From: Microbacterium oxydans
GTDB taxonomy: Bacteria > Actinomycetota > Actinomycetes > Actinomycetales > Microbacteriaceae
Length of the DNA: 64,000 bases
NCBI RefSeq assembly: GCF_000956525.1
Contig: NZ_JYIW01000015.1
Coordinates: 33,313-97,312, forward strand
Direction of reading: 5' to 3'
The notes under the pieces were generated by a model. The model worked only from the letters and a program-made list of their open reading frames with translations, had not been told where the DNA came from and did no database searches. The translations under genes and the position numbers were made by a program. Below are positions 1-8,751 of the stretch, piece after piece; the stretch's first letter is position 1, and the number at the start of each line of letters is the position of its first letter.

Positions 1-1012
1 GCGATGCGGCCTGCACGGCAGTCGCAGCAGCGGCGATCAGCTCGTCGTCCACGGTCGCCGATGGTCCGCTCAGCACGATCGTCGGCAGGTCGACCGCAGC
101 GGCGATCACCGACAGCGATGTGCCGAGCCGGGTTCCCGCCGCGGCGAGCACGTCGCCGCGCTCGGCTGCGGTCGCCTCGTCGAGTCGGCGTGTCAGCGCG
201 GGGACCGATGCCCAGGCGTGCACGCAGCCGATGCGTCCGCACGGGCAGGTGTCGCCAGGGTCGCCGCCGGCGATCACGTGGGCGAGCTCGCGCGCTCCGG
301 TCGAGCGCTCGACCGGAGCGCCGTCGTCGTCGAAGGCGCGGATGGCGGTGCCGATGCGTGTGCCCATCCGCACGAGGAGGAAGTCGCTGTCGAGGCCGCC
401 GAACTGCAGCTCGGCATCCGCTGCGAGATCCGCATCGTCGAACAGGTGCACCGGTGCGTCGACGGTCTGGGCGAGCAGGGCATGGAGACCGAGGAGCGCC
501 GGTGAGCCGCTCGGTACACCGACGCCGACGCCGAGCGGAGGGCTGGACGCCAGCAGCGCGAGCTCGGCGACGATCGCGCCTGCCGCCTGCACGGCGTCTC
601 CGTCGGTCGGGCGCACGCGCCGATGCGCGAGACCGCCGTCCGGTGTGGCGAGGGCGCCGACCACCTGGTGGGGTGCGCTCAGGTCGAGCGCGATCACCTG
701 CACGGCGCGCTGGTCGAACTCGAGCATGACCGCCGGCTTGCCTGGCCGCGAGTCCTGGCTCTGGCCGCTCTCGCGGATCACGCCCTCGTCGATGAGGCTC
801 TTCACGACCTCGGAGATGGTCGGTCGGGCGAGCCCGGTGATGCGAGCGAGGTCTGCGCGGCTGACGCCGGAGCGCTGCATCAGGGTGCGCAGCACGAGGC
901 CGCGGTTGCGGTCGCGGATGGCGCGCGCGTGGGTGTTCGTCAGCGGGGCACGCTGTGTGACGGACGATGCATCGGTCGAGACGATCGAGGGCATGAGCGG
1001 ATGCCGGGTCAT
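1..1012 (-). CDS. ROK-family transcriptional repressor, C-terminus cut by window edge
   Basis: This gene runs off the left edge of the window; 337 codons are visible with no stop. The ATG at 1012-1010 opens a protein with an N-terminal winged helix (residues about 31-80, including SGVSRADLARITGL). A sugar-kinase-like ROK domain follows, with the zinc motif CPCGRIGC. ROK proteins with an N-terminal HTH are repressors that respond to a sugar or sugar phosphate, as NagC, Mlc and XylR do. The gene is divergent from a second ROK repressor at 1218, and the two share a 205-bp gap containing a perfect palindrome at 1121-1136. The regulator probably controls either the importer operon at 2444-5635 or genes left of the window. 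The effector cannot be read from sequence. Confidence 0.88.
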   Translation of the reverse strand, partial: MTRHPLMPSIVSTDASSVTQRAPLTNTHARAIRDRNRGLVLRTLMQRSGVSRADLARITGLARPTISEVVKSLIDEGVIRESGQSQDSRPGKPAVMLEFDQRAVQVIALDLSAPHQVVGALATPDGGLAHRRVRPTDGDAVQAAGAIVAELALLASSPPLGVGVGVPSGSPALLGLHALLAQTVDAPVHLFDDADLAADAELQFGGLDSDFLLVRMGTRIGTAIRAFDDDGAPVERSTGARELAHVIAGGDPGDTCPCGRIGCVHAWASVPALTRRLDEATAAERGDVLAAAGTRLGTSLSVIAAAVDLPTIVLSGPSATVDDELIAAAATAVQAAS

Positions 1013-1120
1013 CGGCCGGGTCGGGCGGCCGAAGCCGTCGTGACCGGGCGTCCTAAGATCGAAGTGGCGGGCACGGTGCTCCTTCGCGGGCGGCGATACG
1101 GTGACGAGACCCGGATCTGC

Positions 1121-1142
1121 TCACTAAGTTTAGTGAATAAAC
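1121..1142. promoter_or_regulatory. Overlapping palindromic operator between two ROK genes
   Basis: TCACTAAGTTTAGTGA at 1121-1136 is a perfect inverted repeat with 7-bp arms and a 2-bp centre. It overlaps a second one, GTTTA-GTGAA-TAAAC, at 1128-1142. The AT-rich block stands out in GC-rich surroundings and lies midway between the divergent ROK starts. This is the expected place for a ROK autorepression and cross-control site. That assignment is inferred from position and symmetry. Confidence 0.6.
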
Positions 1143-1217
1143 GAACTCCGCGCGAGCCTCTGCGGCAGCGCGGGATGTATCGATCACGTCGCCCGACGTG
1201 TGGAGGAACGGAAGCCC

Positions 1218-2384
1218 ATGCCGAACAGCGATGACGTTCGCGACACGCAGGCCTCCGTTCGTCGTGCGAACCTCCGCCGAGCGCTGCAGCTGGTGTTCCG
1301 CAGCCCCGGATCGCAGACCAGGGCGGGCATCGCGCGTGCGACCGGGCTGACCGCCGCCACCGCATCGTCGCTGGTCGCCGAGCTCATCGCGAGCAGGCTC
1401 GTCGTCGACGGCGAGCAGGCCGCGAGCACCGGAGGCAAGCGCGCGACGACACTGAGCGTCGACGCCGACCATCACCTGCTCCTCGGGCTCGTGATCCAGC
1501 CGACGAGTGCCCGTGTCTCCCTGTTCGCGCTCGACGGCACGGAGGTCGACACCCGACGCATCGCCTACACCGCCGCGACGCGCGACCGGGCTCTCGACGA
1601 GGTCGTCGCGACCGTCGCCGCGACGTACGGCGGCCGCATGCTGGCAGCCGGCGTCCAGCTCCCCGGCACGACCGACGGGCGTTCAGTGCTCGAGAGCGTG
1701 CAGCTCGACTGGCGCGATGTGCCGCTGGCCGAGCGCCTCGAACCGCTGCTCGGAGCACCGGTGATCCTGGTCAACGACGTCGATGCCGAAGCCATCGCCG
1801 AAGCCGGCATGGACGAGTCTCCATCCGGCTACCGGCTCTTCATCCACCTCGGCGGCGGCGTGGGGGCGGCGATCACCCTCGACGGCGAGCTCGCACCAGG
1901 GCCGAGAGACCGTGCCGGCGAGATCGGCCACGTGCAGGTCGAGTTCGGAGACACTGCACGGGCGTGCCGGTGCGGTCGGGTGGGCTGTCTGGAGTCTGCG
2001 GCGTCGCTCTCGGCGCTGCTCGGCGAGGAGTTCGTCGACGGGATGGATCCGCAGACGGTCGTCGCCCTCGCCGCTGCCGCGGATGAACACGATCTCGCTG
2101 CCGGGGCGCGTGCGCTCGCCAGGGCGATCAAGCTCATCAGTGCACTGCTCGACCCGGCCGAGGTGGTCATCGGCGGACCGGCGGCCGTGCTCGGCGATCG
2201 CTTCCTCGCCCTGTTGCAACACGAGACCGACTACCAGGCCAGTGGCACGGCGAGCGTCCCGGTGCGCTACGCCGACACGCGGGCGACCGAGGCGGCCGGC
2301 GCTGCGCAGGCAGCGCTGACCGCTGTGCTCGGCGTTCGGTGGAGCCCGACCCAGCTCATCTCGGCCTCCGGCACCTCGGCCTGA
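1218..2384 (+). CDS. ROK-family transcriptional repressor
   Basis: A 388-aa protein. I chose the ATG at 1218 because GGAGG lies 11 bp upstream; a GTG at 1200 in the same frame would add six residues. Residues about 15-65 form a winged helix (TRAGIARATGLTAATASSLV). The rest is a ROK domain with the zinc-binding motif CRCGRVGCLES and a GGGVGAAI phosphate-loop-like stretch. It is convergent with the importer operon and next to the divergent ROK gene. The family is DNA-binding and sugar-responsive, so this is a likely repressor of the adjacent amino-sugar locus. Two ROK repressors side by side suggest two related inducers or two target operons. Confidence 0.9.
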   Translation: MPNSDDVRDTQASVRRANLRRALQLVFRSPGSQTRAGIARATGLTAATASSLVAELIASRLVVDGEQAASTGGKRATTLSVDADHHLLLGLVIQPTSARVSLFALDGTEVDTRRIAYTAATRDRALDEVVATVAATYGGRMLAAGVQLPGTTDGRSVLESVQLDWRDVPLAERLEPLLGAPVILVNDVDAEAIAEAGMDESPSGYRLFIHLGGGVGAAITLDGELAPGPRDRAGEIGHVQVEFGDTARACRCGRVGCLESAASLSALLGEEFVDGMDPQTVVALAAAADEHDLAAGARALARAIKLISALLDPAEVVIGGPAAVLGDRFLALLQHETDYQASGTASVPVRYADTRATEAAGAAQAALTAVLGVRWSPTQLISASGTSA

Positions 2385-2392
2385 ATCCGCCC

Positions 2393-2425
2393 GCCGGGGC
2401 GCTCACAGCTCGGCCGAGCCCCGGC
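2393..2425. terminator. Hairpin between convergent genes
   Basis: GCCGGGGC (2393-2400) and GCCCCGGC (2418-2425) are perfect 8-bp arms around a 17-nt loop. They lie between the ROK stop at 2384 and the permease stop at 2444. There is no U-tract on either side, which is common in actinobacteria. It probably serves both converging transcripts. Confidence 0.45.
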
Positions 2426-2443
2426 ATCCGGTGTGCCGACCGC

Positions 2444-3370
2444 CTACTTGACGCTGCCTGCGGTGAGACCGCCGACGAGGCGCTTCTCGATGAGCATGAA
2501 CAGGATGACGACGGGCAGGATCGCGACGATCGAGACGCCGAACACGTACTGCCAGCTGGTCTCGTACTGGCCGACGAACTTCGTCAGGGCCACCGAGAGC
2601 GGCTGGTTCTTGTCGGTGGAGAGGATGACGAGCGATGCCGCGAACTCGTTCCAGCAGGCGACGAAGGTGAAGACGATCGCGGTGACGATGCCGGGCCAGA
2701 CGAGCGGCAGGTTGATCTTGAACAGGACGGTGAAGCGACCGGCTCCGTCGATCTGCGCGGCCTCGTCGATCTCCTTCGGGATGCCGGCGAAGAACGAGTG
2801 CATGATCCAGACGGCGAACGAGAGGTTGAAGGCGGCGTTGATGAAGATCATCGCGACCCAGGTGTCGCCGAGTCCGAGGGTGGTGAACTGGCGGAAGAGG
2901 CCGGAGGTGAGCACTGCCGGCTGCAGCATCTGGGTGACGATCACGAGGAACAGGAACACCATGCGGCCGGGGAACTTGAACCTGGCCGTGTAGTACGCGG
3001 CGGGGAGCGAGACGGCGAGCACCAGCAGGGTCGCGAAGACCGCGATGACGATGGTCGAGATCAGGTTGTAGGGGAGCGGCGTCTCCGGGGTCGACCACAT
3101 GGTGATGTAGTTCTCCCAGTGCCATTCGGTGGGGAGATACGTGGGGTCGACGGAGCGGATCTGCGGCTTGGTCTTCACCGACCCGAAGAACATGATCAGG
3201 TACGGCAGGACGAAGATCGCGAGCACGAGGAACCCGGCGGCGGTGCGCAGGATGACCCGGGGCAGGGTGACCTGGTCTTCGGTGTAGCGGCGCTTGCGGC
3301 CAGGGATCGGCGGCAGGGCGTGTCCGCCGCGACGGGTGGTGGTCACGAGTTCGGTCTCGGTCACGGTCAT
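2444..3370 (-). CDS. Carbohydrate ABC importer permease (MalG type)
   Basis: A 308-aa inner-membrane permease starting at the ATG at 3370, two bases after the stop of the upstream permease. It has about six membrane segments and the EAA cytoplasmic loop (EIDEAAQIDGAGRFTVLFKI) that docks the ATPase. It is the last gene of the operon binding protein - MalF type - MalG type. As in many actinobacterial sugar importers, no ATPase gene is linked, so a shared MsiK-like ATPase elsewhere is likely. The location suggests import of an amino sugar or related sugar for the divergent catabolic genes. The substrate is inferred from neighbours only. Confidence 0.93.
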   Translation of the reverse strand: MTVTETELVTTTRRGGHALPPIPGRKRRYTEDQVTLPRVILRTAAGFLVLAIFVLPYLIMFFGSVKTKPQIRSVDPTYLPTEWHWENYITMWSTPETPLPYNLISTIVIAVFATLLVLAVSLPAAYYTARFKFPGRMVFLFLVIVTQMLQPAVLTSGLFRQFTTLGLGDTWVAMIFINAAFNLSFAVWIMHSFFAGIPKEIDEAAQIDGAGRFTVLFKINLPLVWPGIVTAIVFTFVACWNEFAASLVILSTDKNQPLSVALTKFVGQYETSWQYVFGVSIVAILPVVILFMLIEKRLVGGLTAGSVK

Positions 3371-3372
3371 GA

Positions 3373-4353
3373 TCAGACCTCCTTCATGGGCTTGACGATC
3401 TTCACGTAGGCGGCGACGATCAGGATCACGATCAGGAACGCGATCACCGACAGGGCGCTGGCGACATCGACCTTCTTCTGCAGCTCGATGTACTTGAAGA
3501 TCAGGGTCATGATCGTGTCGGCACCGTAGCCGGGGATCGAGCCGGTCATCACCTTGAGGATCGGCAGCGAGTTGAACACGTTGATGATGTTGATCAGGAT
3601 CGCCACCGCCAGGGCGCTGCGCAGCTGCGGCAGGATGATCGACCAGTAGGTGCGCGCGGGGCCGGCGCCGTCCATCTTCGCGGCCTCGATCGCATCCGCC
3701 GGCACCGACTGCAGGCCGGCGAGGATCGTGTACGTCGTGAACGGGAGCGACACGAACACGGCGATCACGATCGACCAGGCGAACGCGGTGGCGGGGTTCT
3801 TGGTCCACCCGTAGCCGACGGAGTCGTCGGAGAGCCCGATGTCGTAGAGGAACTTGTTGAACACCCCGAAGTACGGCTCGAGGCTGTAGTAGAAGACCAT
3901 CGTCGTCATCACGACGGATGCCGCCCACGGGATGATGACCGCCATGCGGACGATCTGGCGCCCGGGGAACGCCTTGTTCAGGATCTGCGCGAGTCCGAGC
4001 GAGATCACGACCGTGAACAGCACGACCGACACGACCCAGATGACCGTGCGGCCCAGGATCGGCCAGAACTCCGCGAACGCGAACACGGTGGCGAAGTTGT
4101 CGAACCCGACGGAGCCCTTGTCGAGTCCGGAGAGGGAGATGTCGCGGGTGGAGTTGAAGAACATCACGCCCGCGGGGAAGAGCACGACCCCGAAGATCAG
4201 CAGGACGGCCGGACCGATCCACGGCAGGGCCTGCAGGAGGTCCTTGGCGCGGGCTCCGGTGGGCTTGCCGCGTGCCGGGCCTTCGCCGCTGGGGGTGCGG
4301 GGGCGGCCGGTGGCCGCCCCCGCCTGGTTCGAGGACTCTGTCGTCTGGCTCAT
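3373..4353 (-). CDS. Carbohydrate ABC importer permease (MalF type)
   Basis: A 326-aa permease. It begins with a long hydrophilic, low-complexity N-terminal tail (about 40 residues rich in S, T, G, P and A) and then has about six membrane helices. The EAA loop reads DAIEAAKMDGAGPARTYWSI. The start at 4353 lies 31 bp downstream of the binding-protein stop, and its own stop is 2 bp from the next start, so the three genes are one transcript. It forms the membrane channel as a heterodimer with the product of 2444-3370. Confidence 0.93.
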   Translation of the reverse strand: MSQTTESSNQAGAATGRPRTPSGEGPARGKPTGARAKDLLQALPWIGPAVLLIFGVVLFPAGVMFFNSTRDISLSGLDKGSVGFDNFATVFAFAEFWPILGRTVIWVVSVVLFTVVISLGLAQILNKAFPGRQIVRMAVIIPWAASVVMTTMVFYYSLEPYFGVFNKFLYDIGLSDDSVGYGWTKNPATAFAWSIVIAVFVSLPFTTYTILAGLQSVPADAIEAAKMDGAGPARTYWSIILPQLRSALAVAILINIINVFNSLPILKVMTGSIPGYGADTIMTLIFKYIELQKKVDVASALSVIAFLIVILIVAAYVKIVKPMKEV

Positions 4354-4384
4354 GATGTTCTCGAACCTTCCCGGTCGGCAGGCG

Positions 4385-5635
4385 TCAGCCCGCGTCGACC
4401 TGTGCCTGGATCTGCTTCAGCACGTCAGCCGCGGACTGCGACTGGAGCTGACCGAACAGCGACTTGAACGCGCCGTCGGCTGCCGACCAGCTGGCGTTCG
4501 TCGACGGGTAGAACTGCGCGTCCGGCAGCACGTCGAGGAAGGGCTTGAGTGCCTCTTCGCCGGCGAGCGCCTCGGAGCCCGACTTCGTGACGGGGAGGAA
4601 GCCCTCGGCCTGCACCCACGGCACGTACACGTCTGCCGAGTAGTAGTAGTCGAAGAACTTGGTGATCGCTTCCTTCTTGTCGCCGTCGTTCTGGAAGGCC
4701 ATCAGCTGGTCCATCACGCCGAGGGTGAACGGCGAGCCGTCCTTGGTCGGGATCGGGACGATGGAGTAGTCCAGGTCGGGGTTGCCCTCCTCGATCTGAC
4801 CCACCGTCGGCGGGAGGCCGACCTGCATGCCGATCTTGCCCTGGATGAAGATGTCCATCAGCGGCGAACGCTGCGTGGAACCCGGGTCGGCCTGCGTCGC
4901 ACCGGCGTCGATCATCTTCTTGATCTGCTCGGCCCCGACGAGGTTCTCCGGGGTGTCGATCGTGATCTCCGACGCATCGCCGAACGATCCGCCGCCGCCC
5001 CACAGCCACACGGCCGCCTCTGCCTGTGCCTCTTCGGATCCGAGCGGCATGCCGTAGCCGGCCACACCGCCACCGAGGGCGGACACCTTGGTCGCGGCAT
5101 CCAGCAGCGAGTCCCAGTCGGTCGGTGCCTCGACGCCGGCCTGATCGAGCAGCGCGTTGTTGACGAACAGGGCACGAGCCGATGCGATGAGCGGCAGCGC
5201 GTACGCGGTGCCGTCGACCTCGGCGTTCTTGAGGAACGAGTCCTGGAAGTCCGAGTAGGTGTCGTCCGAGACGACGTCCTTCACCGGGTAGAGGAGCTCG
5301 TCGCCGACGAACCCGGCGAACGGTCCGCCGTTGTAGATGTCCGGTGCCTCGCCGGCCTGGATCTTGGTGGAGACGACCTTCTCGAGGTTGTCCCAGGACT
5401 GCACCTCGAGCTTGACCTTGATGTCGGGGTTGGCCTTCTCGAACCCGTCGATCACGGTCTCCCAGTTGGCCTTGGTGCCGTCCGAGTAGCTCGGGACGAG
5501 GAGGTCGATCGTGGTCGAACCTCCGGCATCGCCGCCGCTGTCGCCGGACGAGCCGCCGAATCCGCACGAGGCGAGTGTGAGTGTGGCGGTGGCCGCAAGA
5601 GCGACCGCCGCTCCGAATCGCAGTGACTTCTTCAT
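4385..5635 (-). CDS. Carbohydrate ABC importer solute-binding lipoprotein
   Basis: A 416-aa family-1 solute-binding protein. I chose the ATG at 5635 because it gives a lipoprotein signal peptide: MKKS, a hydrophobic stretch, then the lipobox LASC with Cys24 as the lipidated residue. An upstream in-frame start would bury that signal. Gly/Ser/Asp-rich residues tether the mature protein outside the membrane, and the two-lobed fold follows (NGGPFAGFVGDELLYPV, GKIGMQVGLPP). It is the first gene of the importer operon and is divergent from the SIS gene across a 273-bp AT-rich control region. Confidence 0.93.
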   Translation of the reverse strand: MKKSLRFGAAVALAATATLTLASCGFGGSSGDSGGDAGGSTTIDLLVPSYSDGTKANWETVIDGFEKANPDIKVKLEVQSWDNLEKVVSTKIQAGEAPDIYNGGPFAGFVGDELLYPVKDVVSDDTYSDFQDSFLKNAEVDGTAYALPLIASARALFVNNALLDQAGVEAPTDWDSLLDAATKVSALGGGVAGYGMPLGSEEAQAEAAVWLWGGGGSFGDASEITIDTPENLVGAEQIKKMIDAGATQADPGSTQRSPLMDIFIQGKIGMQVGLPPTVGQIEEGNPDLDYSIVPIPTKDGSPFTLGVMDQLMAFQNDGDKKEAITKFFDYYYSADVYVPWVQAEGFLPVTKSGSEALAGEEALKPFLDVLPDAQFYPSTNASWSAADGAFKSLFGQLQSQSAADVLKQIQAQVDAG

Positions 5636-5780
5636 GGGTGTTGCATTCCTCACTGTGTGGTGTTGCCGATCCGTCCGGCGGGTGTCACTCGGTGAGGAGC
5701 TGGCTCGTCGTTCGGGGAGGGGAGGGCGCGGGTGCACAGTCGCTGGGCAGTTCACGCGACGGTGCGTGGTGGAACCGTAC

Positions 5781-5900
5781 TGATTATTTGTCAGGCTCAT
5801 ATACAAATCAAGAAGTTCCTTGAGGGAATCTTCGTAAGCGTCATACTATGATCGAAACAAGCTTCAAACAATCACAAAAGCGCAAAGATTGATTCGAAAG
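5781..5900. promoter_or_regulatory. Divergent control region with phased A-tract direct repeats
   Basis: The gap 5636-5908 separates the importer operon from the catabolic operon. It contains an imperfect inverted repeat, TGATTATTTGT (5781-5791) with ACAAATCA (5803-5810). A run of A-tract words follows at 5854 GAAAC, 5865 CAAAC, 5875 CAAAA, 5883 CAAAG and 5896 GAAAG, mostly 8-13 bp apart. DeoR-family regulators such as AgaR bind phased direct repeats of this type, and a DeoR gene closes the operon. Binding is inferred. A TACTAT hexamer at 5844-5849 is a possible -10 box. Confidence 0.5.
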
Positions 5901-5908
5901 GCATCACG

Positions 5909-6805
5909 ATGACCGAACCGCAGCCCGGAGCGCACATGCGCGCAGAACTCACCTCGCAGCCGGAGGCCTGGGCAGCGGCCGCCGATCTTCGCGATGCCCA
6001 GGCGTTGCTCCCCGCCTCCGGTGCGCGCGTCGCGGTCGTCGGCTGCGGCACGTCGTGGTTCATGGCGCAGTCCTACGCCGCGCTGCGTGAGACGGCCGGT
6101 CAGGGCGAGACGGATGCCTTCGCGGCATCCGAATCGTTCGTCGACCGCGGCTACGACGCCGTCGTCGCGCTCACCCGGTCGGGCACCACGACCGAGGTGC
6201 TCGAACTCGTCGACCGCATCAAGGGCCGCGTTCCGACGATCGGCGTGATCGGTGATCCCGAGTCGCCCCTGGTCTCGCTCGTCGACGAGGCGGTGCTGCT
6301 GCCCTTCGCCGACGAGCAGTCGGTCGTGCAGACCCGATTCGCGACGACCGCGCTCGCGCTGTTCCGGGCCTCCCTCGGCGAAGACCTCAGCGGCGCGATC
6401 GCGGATGCCGCAGCAGTGCTCGACGCGGACTTCGACGACGAGCTGCGCGATGCCGAGCAGTACACGTTCCTCGGACGCGGCTGGACGGTCGGGCTCGCCC
6501 ATGAGGCAGCCCTGAAGATGCGCGAGTCGTCGCAGTCGTGGACCGAGTCGTACCCGTCGATGGAGTACCGGCACGGTCCGCTCGCGATCGCAGCCCCAGG
6601 TCGGGTGACCTGGCAGTTCGGCGAGGCACCGGATGGGCTGGCCGCGCAGGTCGAGGCGACGGGCGCACGGTTCGTGCAGCATCCGATCGACCCGCTGGCC
6701 GACCTGGTTCGGTTGCACCGGGTCGCCCTGGAGCGCGCGGTCGCACGCGGGCTCGACCCCGATCAGCCGCGCAACCTCACCCGGTCCGTCATCCTGGATG
6801 CATGA
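5909..6805 (+). CDS. SIS-domain sugar-phosphate deaminase/isomerase (AgaS/NagB-II-like)
   Basis: A 298-aa protein with two SIS domains, cytoplasmic. The first carries VVGCGTSWFMAQSYAA and the phosphate-binding LTRSGTTTEV. The second carries GRGWTVGLAHEAALKMRES and EYRHGP, the pattern of the isomerase half of GlmS. Without a glutaminase domain such proteins usually act as amino-sugar-6-phosphate deaminase/isomerases (AgaS or NagB-II). It heads an operon with a ROK kinase, a PfkB kinase and a class II aldolase. This order suggests galactosamine-6-P to tagatose-6-P conversion, or the gluco equivalent. AgaS itself is longer (about 380 aa), so a fructosamine-type substrate is an alternative. Confidence 0.82.
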   Translation: MTEPQPGAHMRAELTSQPEAWAAAADLRDAQALLPASGARVAVVGCGTSWFMAQSYAALRETAGQGETDAFAASESFVDRGYDAVVALTRSGTTTEVLELVDRIKGRVPTIGVIGDPESPLVSLVDEAVLLPFADEQSVVQTRFATTALALFRASLGEDLSGAIADAAAVLDADFDDELRDAEQYTFLGRGWTVGLAHEAALKMRESSQSWTESYPSMEYRHGPLAIAAPGRVTWQFGEAPDGLAAQVEATGARFVQHPIDPLADLVRLHRVALERAVARGLDPDQPRNLTRSVILDA

Positions 6806-6829
6806 CCGAACACACCACCGGGACCGCTG

Positions 6830-7810
6830 ATGACCAGGCCTGATGACGTCACGGGGGCGAGCGACGCCTCGCCGCGAACGCACGCATCCGTGCGGTCGAT
6901 CGGTGCCGGCGCGCCGGTGCTCGCCTTCGACGTCGGCGGCACCGACATCAAGTCGGGGTTGTTCGACGCCGATGGCCGCGTGCTCGGGTTGCGTCGATCG
7001 CCCACGCCGCAGGTCGAAGGCGACAAGACCTCGGCAGTGATCGAGCAGCTCGGGCTGCTGGCGGCCGAGGTGCGCGCCGAGCACCCGGAGGTGCAGCCGC
7101 AGGCGGCAGGGCTCGTGGTGCCGGGGATCGTCGATGCGGATGCCGGACTCGGCGTGTTCGCGAGCAACCTCGGGTGGCACGACTCACCGCTCCGCGACCT
7201 CGCGAGTGCGCGCCTCGGCGTGCCGGTGGCGTTCGACCACGACGTCAGAGCGGCGAGCTGGGCCGAGCATCGCCTCGGTGGTGCCCGCGCCTACGAGAAC
7301 TCGGTCGTGCTCGTGATCGGCACCGGGATCGCCGGTGCCCTGCTGGTCGGCGGCGAGCCGTACACCGCCGGTGGCTATGCGGGCGAGATCGGCCATTCGC
7401 CGGTCGCCGATGGGCCGACCTGTGCGTGCGGCGCTCGCGGCTGCCTGGAAGCAGTCGCCTCGGCCGGAGCGATCGCCCGCCGGTACCGCGACGCCACCGG
7501 GATCACCCCGGACGGCGCGCGAGACGTGATCGCCCGCGCAGCGGCGGGGGAGCCGGCGGCATCCGACATCTGGGACTCCGCGCTCGACGCCCTCACCCTC
7601 TCGCTCGCGCAACTCACCGCCGTCTTCGCGCCGGAAGCCGTCGTGATCGGCGGCGGGCTCTCGCGGGCGGGCGACGCGCTGTTCGATGAGCTGCGCACCC
7701 GGCTCGCCGCCCGCCTCAGCTTCCACCGCCTCCCGGTGCTGGTCCCGGCCGAGCTCTCGGGCAACGCCGGGCTGATGGGCGCCGCGCTGCGCGCCAGGGA
7801 GCTCACATGA
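6830..7810 (+). CDS. ROK-family sugar kinase
   Basis: A 326-aa protein with no DNA-binding domain. The ATP/phosphate loop FDVGGTDIKSGLFD begins near residue 33, followed by IGTGIAGALLVGG, EIGHSPV and the zinc motif CACGARGCLEA. This marks a kinase rather than a repressor. The first 30 residues look disordered, so a start further inside is possible. It lies 24 bp after the SIS gene and overlaps the next gene by ATGA. It probably phosphorylates the imported sugar or amino sugar at O6, consistent with non-PTS uptake through the divergent ABC importer. Confidence 0.87.
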   Translation: MTRPDDVTGASDASPRTHASVRSIGAGAPVLAFDVGGTDIKSGLFDADGRVLGLRRSPTPQVEGDKTSAVIEQLGLLAAEVRAEHPEVQPQAAGLVVPGIVDADAGLGVFASNLGWHDSPLRDLASARLGVPVAFDHDVRAASWAEHRLGGARAYENSVVLVIGTGIAGALLVGGEPYTAGGYAGEIGHSPVADGPTCACGARGCLEAVASAGAIARRYRDATGITPDGARDVIARAAAGEPAASDIWDSALDALTLSLAQLTAVFAPEAVVIGGGLSRAGDALFDELRTRLAARLSFHRLPVLVPAELSGNAGLMGAALRARELT

Positions 7811-8751
7811 TCCTCACCGTCACGCCGAATCCGGCGCTCGACCTCACCTGGCACGTCGACCGGCTCACGGTCGGCGGCACGCATCGAGCCGACGCGGGTG
7901 CCGCGCGCGCGGGCGGCAAAGGCCTGAACGTGGCCAGGGTCGCGCATGCGCAGGGCGCTGCAGTCAGGGCGATCACCACGGTCGGTGGCCGCACCGGCGA
8001 GGAGTTCGCCGAAGAGCTGCGGGCCAGCGGTGTGCCGCATTCACTGGTGCCGGTCGCAGGCGCGACGCGGCGCAGCATCGCGGTCGTCGACGCCGCACTC
8101 GGCGACACCACGATCGTGAACGAACGCGGGCGCAACCCGAGCGACGCGGAATGGGGCGAACTGGTCGCAGCCGTCGTCGATGCGGTGCCGAGCGCAGCCG
8201 TGCTCGTGATCTCGGGCAGCCTCCCGCCGGAGGCACCGGAACCGCTCCTCTCGGTGCTCATCACGGTGGGGCAGGACGCCGGAGCATCCGTCATCGTCGA
8301 TACCTCGGGCCCCGCACTGCTGCTCGCTGCCGACGCCGGAGCCGCGGTGCTCAAGCCGAACGCCGCCGAGCTCGTCGAGGCCACCGGCATCGACGACCCG
8401 ATCGAGGCAGCGCGCTCGCTCATCGCCCGCGGCGCCGGACTCGTGCTGCTCTCGCTCGGTGCCGAGGGGATGCTGGCGGTCACGGCATCCGATCTCCTGC
8501 ACGCGCGACTCGACGCGCCCCTGGCAGGCAACCCGACCGGTGCCGGCGATGCCGCGGTCGCCGCCTGCGCACACCTGCTCGCCGAAGGGCAGCGCGACCC
8601 CGAGCGCATCCTGCGTCGCGCCACTGCCTGGTCAGCGGCAGCGGTGCTCATGCCGCTCGCCGGCGACATCTCCCCCACCTGGACCGAACTCGAGCAGCGC
8701 CTCATCGTCGCCCGCCCCGACCCCACCGCCTTCCGGAAGGACCCTGCGTGA
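7807..8751 (+). CDS. PfkB-family sugar-phosphate kinase (tagatose-6-P / fructose-1-P kinase type)
   Basis: A 314-aa ribokinase-fold enzyme starting in an ATGA overlap with the ROK kinase. It begins MILTVTPNPALDLTW and has the PfkB first signature GGKGLNVARVAHAQG and the anion-hole/ATP signature NPTGAGDAAVAA with the catalytic Asp. This N-terminus is typical of the 1-phosphofructokinase/LacC subgroup. With a SIS isomerase before it and a class II aldolase after it, tagatose-6-phosphate to tagatose-1,6-bisphosphate is the best guess. Fructose-1-phosphate kinase activity cannot be excluded. Confidence 0.85.
   Translation: MILTVTPNPALDLTWHVDRLTVGGTHRADAGAARAGGKGLNVARVAHAQGAAVRAITTVGGRTGEEFAEELRASGVPHSLVPVAGATRRSIAVVDAALGDTTIVNERGRNPSDAEWGELVAAVVDAVPSAAVLVISGSLPPEAPEPLLSVLITVGQDAGASVIVDTSGPALLLAADAGAAVLKPNAAELVEATGIDDPIEAARSLIARGAGLVLLSLGAEGMLAVTASDLLHARLDAPLAGNPTGAGDAAVAACAHLLAEGQRDPERILRRATAWSAAAVLMPLAGDISPTWTELEQRLIVARPDPTAFRKDPA

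Noticed and set aside
2339..3409. Long open frame on the plus strand opposite the MalG permease, and similar long frames at 18670-20964 and 61704-63770
   Set aside because: They lie antisense to clearly recognisable genes, have Arg/Asp/Glu/Gly-biased composition typical of shadow frames in high-GC DNA, and show no domain.
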